Of a stretch of 64,000 nucleotides of DNA, positions 49,278-56,664 are shown piece after piece. The DNA is taken from NCBI GenBank assembly GCA_016719465.1, contig JADJYY010000006.1:1-64000 (forward strand), given 5' to 3'. The position numbers and the translations under genes were made by a program. The notes under the pieces were generated by a model. The model searched no databases, was not told the origin of the DNA, and saw nothing but the letters and a program-made list of their open reading frames with translations. The DNA is from Hydrogenophilales bacterium (GTDB lineage: Bacteria > Pseudomonadota > Gammaproteobacteria > Burkholderiales > Thiobacillaceae). Numbering within the stretch: the first letter of the stretch is position 1; each line of letters starts with the position of its first letter.

Positions 49278-49985
49278 ATGAACAACCATCCTGAAAACAC
49301 GGGCCATTTCGGCCGTCGCGAGTTCCTCGCCGCTTCCGCCGGCATTGCCGCCACCCTGGCGCTGGGCGGGCTCTCCCGCGGCGCGCGGGCGGCTCCCCAT
49401 GCCCTGCCCGCCCTGCCCTACGCCGATTCCGCCCTGGCTCCGGTCATCTCCGCCCATACCCTGGGCTTCCATTACGGCAAGCACCACAAGGCCTACGTCG
49501 ACAACCTGAACAAGCTGGCCGCGGGCACGGAATATGCCGACCTGCCACTGGAGAAGGTCATCGCCGCCACCGCCGGCCGCGCCGACAAGGCCGGCCTGTT
49601 CAACAATGCCGCCCAGACCTGGAACCACACCTTCTACTGGAACAGCCTGCGCCCCAACGGCGGCGGCGAACCGCCGGCCGCCCTGAAGCAGCGGCTCGAG
49701 GCGGCCTTCGGTTCGGTGGAAGCCTGCAAGAAGGAACTGGCCGCCGCCGCCATGGGCCAGTTCGGCAGCGGCTGGGCCTGGCTGGTGCTGGATGGCGACA
49801 AGCTCAGGGTGGTCAAGACCGGCAACGCCGACCTGCCCCTGACCTCGGGCATGAAACCGCTGCTCACCCTCGACGTCTGGGAGCACGCCTATTACCTGGA
49901 TTACCAGAACCGGCGCGGGGATTACGTCAACGCCGTGCTGGACAAGCTCATCAACTGGGAATTCGCCCTGCAGAACCTGGGCTGA
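49278..49985 (+). CDS. sodB: Superoxide dismutase (Fe/Mn type) with Tat-like signal peptide
   Basis: The mature part is a normal Fe/Mn superoxide dismutase with metal ligands in HTLGFHYGKHHKAYVDNLN, NNAAQTWNHTFYW and LTLDVWEHAYYLDYQNRRGD; the NNAAQ Gln fits the iron type. In front are about 40 extra residues with a twin-arginine motif (FGRREFLAASAG), a hydrophobic stretch (IAATLALGGLSRGARA) and an A-R-A type cleavage site. The enzyme should be folded in the cytoplasm and exported to the periplasm by Tat. GAGGAG 6 bases before the ATG supports the start. The last 35 bases overlap the convergent epimerase gene. Confidence 0.92.
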   Translation: MNNHPENTGHFGRREFLAASAGIAATLALGGLSRGARAAPHALPALPYADSALAPVISAHTLGFHYGKHHKAYVDNLNKLAAGTEYADLPLEKVIAATAGRADKAGLFNNAAQTWNHTFYWNSLRPNGGGEPPAALKQRLEAAFGSVEACKKELAAAAMGQFGSGWAWLVLDGDKLRVVKTGNADLPLTSGMKPLLTLDVWEHAYYLDYQNRRGDYVNAVLDKLINWEFALQNLG

Positions 49986-50883
49986 AGCCCTGCTGGACGG
50001 GCTTCAGGCCTTCCCGCACCGTCGGATAGCGGAGCCTGAATCCCAACTCCCGTTTCGCCCGCGAGTTGGACAGCCGGCGCGACTCGGTGAGGAAGGTGCG
50101 CATGGCCGGCGTCACCGCCGCGATGACTTCCGCCCGCGACAGGCGCGGCGGCCGGGGCAGGCCCAGGTGGTCGGCCACCACGTCGAACCAGTCGCCCATC
50201 TTCAGGCCGCTGTCGTCCACGGCGTTGTAGACCCGGTTGGGGCCGCCCCGAAACAGCACGGCCAGGGCCAGGCGGGCCAGGTCCTCGGCGTGGATGTGGT
50301 TGGTATGGACGTCGTCCCCGGCGACGATGGCGGGCAGGCCCTTCCTCACCCGCTCCGCCGGCATGCGGTCCTGGGCGTAGATGCCGGGGGCCCGCAGGAT
50401 GCCCACCCGGTTGCCGCGCCGGCCCCAGGCGCGCAGCCGGGCCTCGGCGTCGGCGCGGCGCCTGGCGCGGGTGTTGTTGGGCCGCGCCGGCCGGGTTTCC
50501 GCCACCACCGCGCCGGCGCAATCGCCATAGACGCCGCTGGTGCTGATGTAAACCAGTGAGGGGTGAGGAGTGCCCCCGCTGCGCGAGGATAAAAGGCGTG
50601 AGGAGGAACGGCGGCTCAGGGCAGCCAGCAGGTTGCGGGTACGGGGGTCGCGCTCGCCCTCGCCGGGGGGCGGGGCGAAATGCAGGATGACATCGGCCAG
50701 GCCGGCCAGGCGTTTCAGGCTGGCCCGGTCATCCAGGTTGCCGGGAATGGGGGTGACGCCGGCGGCGCGCAGTTCGGCGAAGCGTTCCGGGGAATGGCTC
50801 AACCCGTAGAGCCGGGCGCGCCCCGAGAACACGCGGGCCACGCGCAGGCCCACGTCACCGCATCCGACAATTAGAATCCGCAT
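49951..50883 (-). CDS. NAD(P)-dependent epimerase/dehydratase (extended SDR, YeeZ-like)
   Basis: The 310-residue protein has the Rossmann dinucleotide motif RILIVGCGDVGLRVARVF, ADVILHFAPPPGEGERDP, the strand SLVYISTSGVYGDCAG and NRVGILRAPGIYAQDRMPAE. The expected catalytic Tyr-x3-Lys is not clear, as in YeeZ-type atypical SDRs. A basic/Ser-rich segment SRRSSSRLLSSRSGG about 110 residues in looks like an in-frame insertion. It coincides with a GTGAGGGGTGAGGAGTG-type repeat in the DNA (50556-50612). Its 3' end overlaps sodB; upstream it is divergent from the reductase gene with only a 22-base gap. Substrate unknown. Confidence 0.85.
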   Translation of the reverse strand: MRILIVGCGDVGLRVARVFSGRARLYGLSHSPERFAELRAAGVTPIPGNLDDRASLKRLAGLADVILHFAPPPGEGERDPRTRNLLAALSRRSSSRLLSSRSGGTPHPSLVYISTSGVYGDCAGAVVAETRPARPNNTRARRRADAEARLRAWGRRGNRVGILRAPGIYAQDRMPAERVRKGLPAIVAGDDVHTNHIHAEDLARLALAVLFRGGPNRVYNAVDDSGLKMGDWFDVVADHLGLPRPPRLSRAEVIAAVTPAMRTFLTESRRLSNSRAKRELGFRLRYPTVREGLKPVQQGFSPGSAGRIPS

Positions 50884-50905
50884 ATTCACTCGAGAGGAAT
50901 TGATC

Positions 50906-51919
50906 GTGTCTCACCAGGTCACCATCCAACCCAGCGGCCACCAGTTTACCGTCAAGCCCGGCGAAACCCTCCTGTCCGCCGCCCTGAACGCGGGCTTTTC
51001 CCTGCCCTACGGCTGTCGCAACGGTGCCTGCGGCGCCTGCAAGGGCAAGATACTGGCGGGCGCCGTGGACTACGGCGTGTTCCAGGAAGGCGCCCTGAGC
51101 CAGGAGGACAAGGCCCAAGGCCTGGCCCTGTTCTGCTGCGCCAAGGCCGAAACCGACCTGGTCATCGAAGTGAAGGAAGTGGGCGCGGCCAGGGATATCC
51201 CCATCAGGACCCTGCCCTGCCGCATCGAGAAGATGGAGAAGCTGGCCGAGGACGTGATGGCCCTCTGGCTCAAGCTGCCGTCCAACGAGCGCCTCCAGTT
51301 CCTGCCCGGCCAGTACATCGATTTCCTGCTCAAGGACGGCAAGCGCCGCAGCTTTTCCCTGGCCAACTCGCCGGAGGAGGATGCCCTGCTGGAACTGCAC
51401 ATCCGCCACGTGCCCGGCGGCCAGTTCACCGACCACGTGTTCGGCGCCATGAAGGTGAAGGACATCATGCGCATCTCCGGCCCCTACGGCAGCTTCTTCC
51501 TGCGGGAATCGGACAAGCCGGCCATCTTCGTGGCCGGCGGCACGGGGTTCGCGCCCATCAAGAGCATCCTGGCCCACGCCTTCCACCACGAGATCGACCG
51601 CCAGTTCGTGCTGTACTGGGGCGCCAAGACCCTGGCGGATCTCTACCAGGCCGCCGTTCCCGGCCAGTGGCAGGGGACGAGGAAGAACTTCAGCTTCATC
51701 CCGGTGCTGTCCGAGCCCGACCCGGCGGACCACTGGCCGGGCCGCGCCGGTTTCGTGCACGCGGCGGTGCTGGCGGATTTCGCCGACCTGTCCGGCTACG
51801 AGGTCTATGCTTGCGGCGCGCCGCCCATGGTGGCCGCGGCGAAGCGGGATTTCACCGCCCGGGGTCTGCCCGAGGACGCCTTCTTCTCCGATTCCTTCGA
51901 GTTCCAGGCCGGAAGCTAA
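50906..51919 (+). CDS. 2Fe-2S/FAD oxidoreductase (CDP-6-deoxy-delta-3,4-glucoseen reductase-like)
   Basis: A 337-residue reductase. An N-terminal plant-type ferredoxin domain (PYGCRNGACGACKGKILAGA with C-x4-C-x2-C and a later Cys in ALFCCAKAE) is joined to a ferredoxin-NADP reductase module. The FAD motif is RRSFSLANSPEED, with IMRISGPYGSFFLRES, and NAD(P) binding is in IFVAGGTGFAPIKSILAHA. The layout matches AscD/RfbI, but very similar proteins occur in betaproteobacteria outside sugar clusters, perhaps as general electron donors to oxygenases. GTG 50906 has AGAGGA at a good distance; TTG 50900 is less likely. Confidence 0.88.
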   Translation: MSHQVTIQPSGHQFTVKPGETLLSAALNAGFSLPYGCRNGACGACKGKILAGAVDYGVFQEGALSQEDKAQGLALFCCAKAETDLVIEVKEVGAARDIPIRTLPCRIEKMEKLAEDVMALWLKLPSNERLQFLPGQYIDFLLKDGKRRSFSLANSPEEDALLELHIRHVPGGQFTDHVFGAMKVKDIMRISGPYGSFFLRESDKPAIFVAGGTGFAPIKSILAHAFHHEIDRQFVLYWGAKTLADLYQAAVPGQWQGTRKNFSFIPVLSEPDPADHWPGRAGFVHAAVLADFADLSGYEVYACGAPPMVAAAKRDFTARGLPEDAFFSDSFEFQAGS

Positions 51920-51924
51920 TCCGG

Positions 51925-52383
51925 CTACGAATCCGGCGGGGAATCGGGCAGGGAATTTGGCGTGGAATTCGGCGCGGGCACGGCAACGGCGGCGGTTTTT
52001 GTGCTCTCGGTCAGCCGCCTGGCCAGATCCGGCGCCAGGCAGTTCTCGCCGGCTTTCGCGGCCAACTGTCGGGCCCGTTCCCCGTCCCCGTCCAGATGGG
52101 CGCGCAGGGCGTCCAGCAGCAGGCCGTCGGCCTTGTCGCGGCGGCGTTTCTCCCGCCAGGCCCTCAGGTCGCCCGACAGGTTGAGGGCGATGCCGCCCAG
52201 TCGCAGCGCGGCGTAGGCCAGGGCCATCAGTCCCGCCAGCAGCAGCAGCGCCAGCATGAAGGACAGTTCCAGGCGCCAGGGGGGGTAAACCACGATGACG
52301 TAGCCCTGATCCAGGCGGGCCGTGAGGGTAAAGGCCACGGCGATGGCGAACAGGGCCAGCAGCCACAGGGCGATGCGCATCAT
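51925..52383 (-). CDS. hemY: HemY-like protein, truncated to the membrane domain
   Basis: HemY of the hemCDXY cluster is an inner-membrane protein of about 390-410 residues with a C-terminal TPR region, linked to heme synthesis. Here only 152 residues remain: two membrane helices (MRIALWLLALFAIAVAFTLT and ELSFMLALLLLAGLMALAYA) around YVIVVYPPWRLELS. The conserved LRAWREKRRRDKADGLLLDA follows, and a short disordered tail from tandem repeats ends the protein. The TPR part is absent and the next gene is convergent. A 239-base inverted-repeat element separates it from hemX, and its first bases are part of one arm. It may be a functional minimal form or a decayed gene. Confidence 0.8.
   Translation of the reverse strand: MMRIALWLLALFAIAVAFTLTARLDQGYVIVVYPPWRLELSFMLALLLLAGLMALAYAALRLGGIALNLSGDLRAWREKRRRDKADGLLLDALRAHLDGDGERARQLAAKAGENCLAPDLARRLTESTKTAAVAVPAPNSTPNSLPDSPPDS
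51929..51976. repeat. Four degenerate 12-base tandem repeats in the hemY 3' end
   Basis: Units GAATCCGGCGGG, GAATCGGGCAGG, GAATTTGGCGTG and GAATTCGGCGCG follow without gaps. On the minus strand they encode the Pro/Ser/Asn-rich tail of the short HemY protein (APNSTPNSLPDSPPDS). The repeats look like slippage products that created a new C-terminus. Confidence 0.7.
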
Positions 52384-52620
52384 CCTGGAAACCTCAGTTG
52401 AACGCGTCCGAGTGTGCGGTTTTCGAGTTGGCGGGCAAGGCGCGAGGACGCAGTGGGCCGGGGCCCGCAAGGATGAGCAACGCAGCCAGACGGCTCGAAA
52501 ACCGTGCAATCGGACGCGTAGCGGGCTTCACCCGAATGGTGAGCCCTATCGAAGGCGCTAACGCTAGCATCCATGCGGCCTCACCAAGACTGAGGAGCGT
52601 TCAACTGAGGTTTCCAGGAT
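52382..52620. mobile_element. Inverted-repeat-bounded element between hemX and hemY
   Basis: Two perfect 24-base arms, 52382-52405 (ATCCTGGAAACCTCAGTTGA plus ACGC) and its reverse complement at 52597-52620, bound the segment. Inside, 52402-52427 and 52494-52519 form a second inverted repeat with three mismatches in 26. The left arm covers the hemY start codon region and the right arm touches the hemX stop. The interior has no gene. It could be a MITE, or a local inverted duplication of the hemY 5' end. Confidence 0.7.
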
Positions 52621-53627
52621 CATGGCCCCTTCCTGGCCGCCCGCAGGGCCTGGAGGCTGGCGTCGATACCGGCGTCCTTCAGGGCCACCGGCGCGCGCAG
52701 CAACTCGTCCAGGCTGGCGGCGAAGGCCTTGCCGCCGGCGTCCTGGCGGTTGAAATAGCGTTCGATCCAGCCCCGGGCCGCGCCCAGGTCGGCGCGGAAG
52801 CCGGCCTCATCCCGCTGCAGCAGGGCCAGGCGGGCGGCAAGCAGGCGCAGTTTCAGGTTCTCGCGCAGGAAATAGGTTTGCGACGGGGTCAGCAGGGGCA
52901 GGTCCGGATGATCCAGCCGGCGGATGCGGACCAGGCTCTTGAATTCCTCCCAGATTTCCCTGGACAGGCGCGCCAGGGTGTCGGCCGGTCCCGGCTTGGG
53001 CGCGGCCACGGCTTGGGCGGGCGGTTCGGTTTCCGACTCGGACTTGAGTTGGTCGACGTTCTGCATCAGGGCTTCCAGGCGGGCGCCGATGCCCTCGATA
53101 TCCGCCGCCGGCAACAGCTTGAGTCGTTCCAGATCCCTGGCGATGGCGGCGCGCAGGGCGGCGAACTGGGGCTTGCCGAGTTGGGCGAGCCGGGTTTCCG
53201 CCGCCTCCAGGGCGATCAGGGCGGCGCGCACGTTGCCCGCCAGTTGCAATTGCTGCTGGGCCAGAAGCAGGGTCTGCTCCAGATCGGCGATGACACGCTC
53301 GTCCTGGCTGCGGGCCAGGTCCTGGTACATGGCGGTCAGCGCCAGTTGCTGGTCCTGGGTTTCCTGGGCGCGGTTTTCCAGGGCCATCAGGCGGCTCTGC
53401 AGGTCGGCCAGGGCGTCGTTGGCGGCCTTGGCGGCGACGCGCGCTTCCCGGCTGGCGGCATCGAACTCGCCGATGCGGCGGGCCAGCTGGACTTCCAGTT
53501 GGGCCATGCGGTCGTAGCCGATCCAGGCGAATCCCAGGCCGGCGACGAGGGCGGCCAGCGCCAGGATCAGGGCGGTCACGCCGACGACCGGCGATGACCA
53601 CAAGGAGCGGGGGGGCGTCTCAGACAT
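52620..53627 (-). CDS. hemX: HemX (uroporphyrinogen-III C-methyltransferase-like membrane protein)
   Basis: A 335-residue inner-membrane protein with one N-terminal transmembrane helix (VVGVTALILALAALVAGLGF). A periplasmic coiled-coil follows (MAQLEVQLARRIGEFDAASR through SRLMALENRAQETQDQQLAL), then a helical domain with TYFLRENLKLRLLAARLALL and RDEAGFRADLGAARGWIERY typical of HemX. Although once annotated as a methyltransferase, the family lacks that domain, and a role in organising heme synthesis is suspected. ATG 53627 overlaps the hemD stop by 8 bases. Its stop touches the inverted-repeat element. Confidence 0.9.
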   Translation of the reverse strand: MSETPPRSLWSSPVVGVTALILALAALVAGLGFAWIGYDRMAQLEVQLARRIGEFDAASREARVAAKAANDALADLQSRLMALENRAQETQDQQLALTAMYQDLARSQDERVIADLEQTLLLAQQQLQLAGNVRAALIALEAAETRLAQLGKPQFAALRAAIARDLERLKLLPAADIEGIGARLEALMQNVDQLKSESETEPPAQAVAAPKPGPADTLARLSREIWEEFKSLVRIRRLDHPDLPLLTPSQTYFLRENLKLRLLAARLALLQRDEAGFRADLGAARGWIERYFNRQDAGGKAFAASLDELLRAPVALKDAGIDASLQALRAARKGP

Positions 53628-54384
53628 GGGCGAAGTATTCCACAAGCCCGGTGATCAGGCCGGATTCGCCGGGGGCCGTGGCGCGCGCCGTGGCGAAACC
53701 CCGCGCGCGGGCATGGTCGGCGATGCGGGCATGGGGCGCGAACAGGGGAAGGGGGAACAGGGTGGGGGCGGCCTCGCCCATCAGGTCCAGCAGATTGTCC
53801 AGGGTCTCGCCGCTGAACACGGTGATGGCCTGGAGCCCGCCCTTGGCCAGGGCCTCCAGCACGGGCGCCGGGTCGGACTCGGGCCGGCCGCGCCGGTAGC
53901 ATTCGGCGTAATCCACCCGGGCGCCCCCCGCCCGCAGGCGGTCGGCCAGCAGTTCCCGGCCGCCTTCGCCGCGGAAGATGAGGATGCGCTTGCCCGCCGT
54001 CTCCGCCAGCGCCGGCAGGGCCAGCAGGTGCTCGCTGTCGGCGCCCGCGTCGGGGACGATCATCGCGGTGACGCCCCGGGCGGCGAGGGCCTGGGCCGTG
54101 CCCCGCCCCACGGCGGCGACCGCCACGCCGGCGGGCCAGGCCGCGACGCCGGCCAGGCCCCATTCCGCCGCCGTGGGGCTGATGAAGATGGCCAGGTCAT
54201 AGCCCTCGATCCCGGCCAGGATGGCCCGCAAGGCGTCCGGATGGGTGGCGGGCAGGATGGCCAGGGCGGGAAAGGACAAGGGGTTCGCGCCCAGGTCGCG
54301 CAGCCGGGCGGCGAATCCGGCGGCCTGGGCGAGGGGGCGGGTGACCAGCACCCCCACGTTCGCGAGGGGCCGGGCCGGGTTCAT
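53620..54384 (-). CDS. hemD: Uroporphyrinogen-III synthase
   Basis: Closes hydroxymethylbilane to uroporphyrinogen III with inversion of ring D. The 254-residue protein has the two-domain HemD pattern: VGVLVTRPLAQAAGFAARLR, LAIFISPTAAEWGLAGV, VAAVGRGTAQALAARGVTAM and KRILIFRGEGGRELLADRLR. The conserved Tyr is in RVDYAECYRRGRPESDP, and AITVFSGETLDNLLDLMG follows. Sequence conservation in this family is low, so context matters: its start overlaps the hemC stop (4 bases) and its stop overlaps hemX. Confidence 0.93.
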   Translation of the reverse strand: MNPARPLANVGVLVTRPLAQAAGFAARLRDLGANPLSFPALAILPATHPDALRAILAGIEGYDLAIFISPTAAEWGLAGVAAWPAGVAVAAVGRGTAQALAARGVTAMIVPDAGADSEHLLALPALAETAGKRILIFRGEGGRELLADRLRAGGARVDYAECYRRGRPESDPAPVLEALAKGGLQAITVFSGETLDNLLDLMGEAAPTLFPLPLFAPHARIADHARARGFATARATAPGESGLITGLVEYFAHV

Positions 54385-55313
54385 GGGTTGCGGTGGACGA
54401 GTTCCGCCAGCAGCCGGTCGGCACCCTGGCGGATGAGGTCCTCGGCGGCGGCCAGGCCGACCCCCTCGGGGGCGTCCAGGGGCCCTTCCGCCGTGGCGTG
54501 GAAGAAGCGGATGCCTTCCAGGTCGGCGACGAAGGCGCGCAGATGCAGCCTGTCGTCGCGCACCACGGCATAGCCGCCGATGGGGGCCTGGCAACCGCCC
54601 TGCAACCGGCGGCTCATGGCCCGCTCGGCGAGCACGCAGGCGGCGGTATGGGGGTCGTTGAGGGGGGCCAGCAGGGCGGCCAGTTCCGGATTGCCCGAGC
54701 GGATCTCGATGCCCAGGGCGCCCTGGCCCACGGCGGGCAGGCTTTGCTCCGGCTCCAGGATGGCGGTGATGCGCGCATCGAAGCCCAGGCGCTTGAGGCC
54801 GGCGGCGGCCAGCAGGATGGCGTCGTACTGGCCCTCGTCCAGCTTGCGCAGGCGGGTGTTGACGTTGCCGCGCAGGGTGTCCACGTCCAGGTGCGGCAGC
54901 CGGGCGCGCAACTGGGCCTGGCGGCGCAGGCTGGAGGTGCCGACCCGGGCGCCGGAAGGCAGGGCTTCCAGGTTGGGATATTTATTGGAGACGAAGGCGT
55001 CGCGGGGATCTTCGCGCTTGGAGATGGCGGTCAGCTCGAAGCCTTGCGGCAGGTCCATGGGCACATCCTTGATGGAGTGCACCGCCAGGTCGGCGCGGCC
55101 CTCGGCCATGGCCACTTCCAGTTCCTTGACGAACAGGCCCTTGCCGCCGATGCGGGACAGGGGAGAATCCAGGATCTGGTCGCCCTGGGTGGTCATGCCC
55201 AGGAGTTCCACTTCCAGGCCGGGATGCAGCGCCATCAGGCGCGCCTTGACGTGTTCGGCCTGCCAGAGCGCGAGTTGGCTTTCCCGGGTGGCGATGACGA
55301 TTTTCTTGGACAT
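54381..55313 (-). CDS. hemC: Hydroxymethylbilane synthase (porphobilinogen deaminase)
   Basis: Polymerises four porphobilinogens on a dipyrromethane cofactor. The 310-residue protein has KIVIATRESQLALWQAEHVK, GGKGLFVKELEVAMAEGRAD, AVHSIKDVPMDLPQGFEL, GTSSLRRQAQLRARLPHLDV and the cofactor-attachment Cys in RLQGGCQAPIGGYAVV. All catalytic Arg/Asp positions are in place. First gene of the hemCDXY set; the 76-base gap to the divergent thioredoxin-like gene must hold its promoter. Confidence 0.97.
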   Translation of the reverse strand: MSKKIVIATRESQLALWQAEHVKARLMALHPGLEVELLGMTTQGDQILDSPLSRIGGKGLFVKELEVAMAEGRADLAVHSIKDVPMDLPQGFELTAISKREDPRDAFVSNKYPNLEALPSGARVGTSSLRRQAQLRARLPHLDVDTLRGNVNTRLRKLDEGQYDAILLAAAGLKRLGFDARITAILEPEQSLPAVGQGALGIEIRSGNPELAALLAPLNDPHTAACVLAERAMSRRLQGGCQAPIGGYAVVRDDRLHLRAFVADLEGIRFFHATAEGPLDAPEGVGLAAAEDLIRQGADRLLAELVHRNP

Positions 55314-55389
55314 GTTTGAACTGTTTGGGCTATTTCTATAGGCCGTGACCTGTCTCTACAATGGCCCGGCGGATGCGAGGAAAAAGACG

Positions 55390-55887
55390 ATGAAACAAGC
55401 GGTTGCGATGTTGCTGGCGATTGTAGCATGGGGCCTGGGCGCGGCCCGGGCCGAGGAAGGCGTGCCCCATGCCTTCGATTTGCGGAAGGATGCCCAGGCC
55501 GCCCGGGAAAAGAACGGCGTCGTGCTGGTGATGTTTTCCGGCGCCTCCTGCTCCTACTGCGAGCGGGTGCTCAACGAATTCCTCATTCCCATGAGCCGCA
55601 ACGCCGATTACCAGTCGAAGCTCGTGTTCCGCAGGGTGGAGACTTTCAGCGCCCGGGAACTGAAGGATTTCCAGGGCCGCAAGATGTCCCACGGCAAATT
55701 CGCCGGCAAGAGCGGCGTGCGCATGGTGCCGTCGGTGATGGTGCTGGACGGCGAGGGCCGGCGCCTGGCCAAGCCCCTGGTGGGCCTGACCACGGTGGAT
55801 TACTACGGCTATTACCTGGATCAGGCTATCAACCAGGGGCTGGAGAAAGCGCGCGCCCCCGGCCCGGGCGTGGTCGCCCTGCCCTGA
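55390..55887 (+). CDS. Periplasmic thioredoxin-like protein
   Basis: A 165-residue protein with a signal peptide (AMLLAIVAWGLGAARAEEG) and a thioredoxin-fold domain of the SoxW/Thioredoxin_2 type. The active site is VVLVMFSGASCSYCERVLN (C-S-Y-C). The cis-Pro region is GVRMVPSVMVLDGEGRRLAK and VDYYGYYLDQAINQGLEKA follows. It likely reduces or isomerises disulfides in the periplasm; partners are unknown. The ATG at 55390 starts the signal peptide. Divergent from hemC and convergent with algR. Confidence 0.85.
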   Translation: MKQAVAMLLAIVAWGLGAARAEEGVPHAFDLRKDAQAAREKNGVVLVMFSGASCSYCERVLNEFLIPMSRNADYQSKLVFRRVETFSARELKDFQGRKMSHGKFAGKSGVRMVPSVMVLDGEGRRLAKPLVGLTTVDYYGYYLDQAINQGLEKARAPGPGVVALP

Positions 55888-55917
55888 GACGGGCGTCGGC
55901 GGCGCGGTCCGGCGAGA

Positions 55918-56664
55918 TCAGCCGCCGGCGACGAAATCCTTCGCCACGTGGGCCTGGCGGCGCGACACCGGCAGGCGCTCCGGCCAATCCCGCAGCACCG
56001 CCAGCCAGTGGCCCTCGCCCTCGTCGACCTGGCGCGCGAAGCCGACCAGGTGCCGGCGCGCCACCAGGCAATTGCGGTGCACCCGCAGGAAGTCCTCGGC
56101 GAACTCCTCCTCCAGCCTCACCAGGGATTCATCCAGCAGGTATTCCCGTTCCCGGGTGCGGGCGGTGACGTAGCGCAGCTCGGCCCGCAGATACAGGACG
56201 TCGGCCACCGGCACGCGCCACAGCCGGCCCGGTTCCAGCACCGAGAAATGGTCGCGCCGGGGCGCCAGGGCCCGGGCGTCCTCCCGGGACAGGGGGCGGA
56301 TGCGGGACAGGGCTTCCTTCAGGCGGGCCAGGCGCACCGGCTTGAGCAGGTAATCCACGGCGCGCAACTCGAAGGCGCGCAGGGCGTGCTCGTCGTAGGC
56401 GGTAACGAAGATGATGGCCGGCGGGTCGGGCAGGTTGGCGATGTGGCGGGCCGCTTCCAGCCCGGTCATGCCCGGCATCTGGATGTCCAGCAGGATCACG
56501 TCGGCGGGCGTGTCCGCCGCCCGGGCCAGGGCGGCGTCGCCGCTGGAGGCCTCCGCCACCACCTCCACCGGCATTTCCCCGGCGATGTCGGCCAGCAGGC
56601 TGGCCAGGCGCGCCCGGGCCAGGGCCTCGTCGTCGGCGAGAATGGCGCGCAGGGGCGACTTCAT
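55918..56664 (-). CDS. algR: LytTR response regulator, AlgR-like
   Basis: The 248-residue regulator has a receiver domain with phosphoacceptor Asp in DVILLDIQMPGMTGLEAARH, acidic pocket LRAILADDEALARARL and IIFVTAYDEHALRAFELRA with KPVRLARLKEAL. The C-terminal LytTR DNA-binding domain has LYLRAELRYVTARTREREYL and FLRVHRNCLVARRHLVGFAR. AlgR controls alginate, pili and virulence in Pseudomonas; in betaproteobacteria the gene is kept next to algZ and argH as here, with less known targets. Its start overlaps the algZ stop by 4 bases. Confidence 0.93.
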   Translation of the reverse strand: MKSPLRAILADDEALARARLASLLADIAGEMPVEVVAEASSGDAALARAADTPADVILLDIQMPGMTGLEAARHIANLPDPPAIIFVTAYDEHALRAFELRAVDYLLKPVRLARLKEALSRIRPLSREDARALAPRRDHFSVLEPGRLWRVPVADVLYLRAELRYVTARTREREYLLDESLVRLEEEFAEDFLRVHRNCLVARRHLVGFARQVDEGEGHWLAVLRDWPERLPVSRRQAHVAKDFVAGG

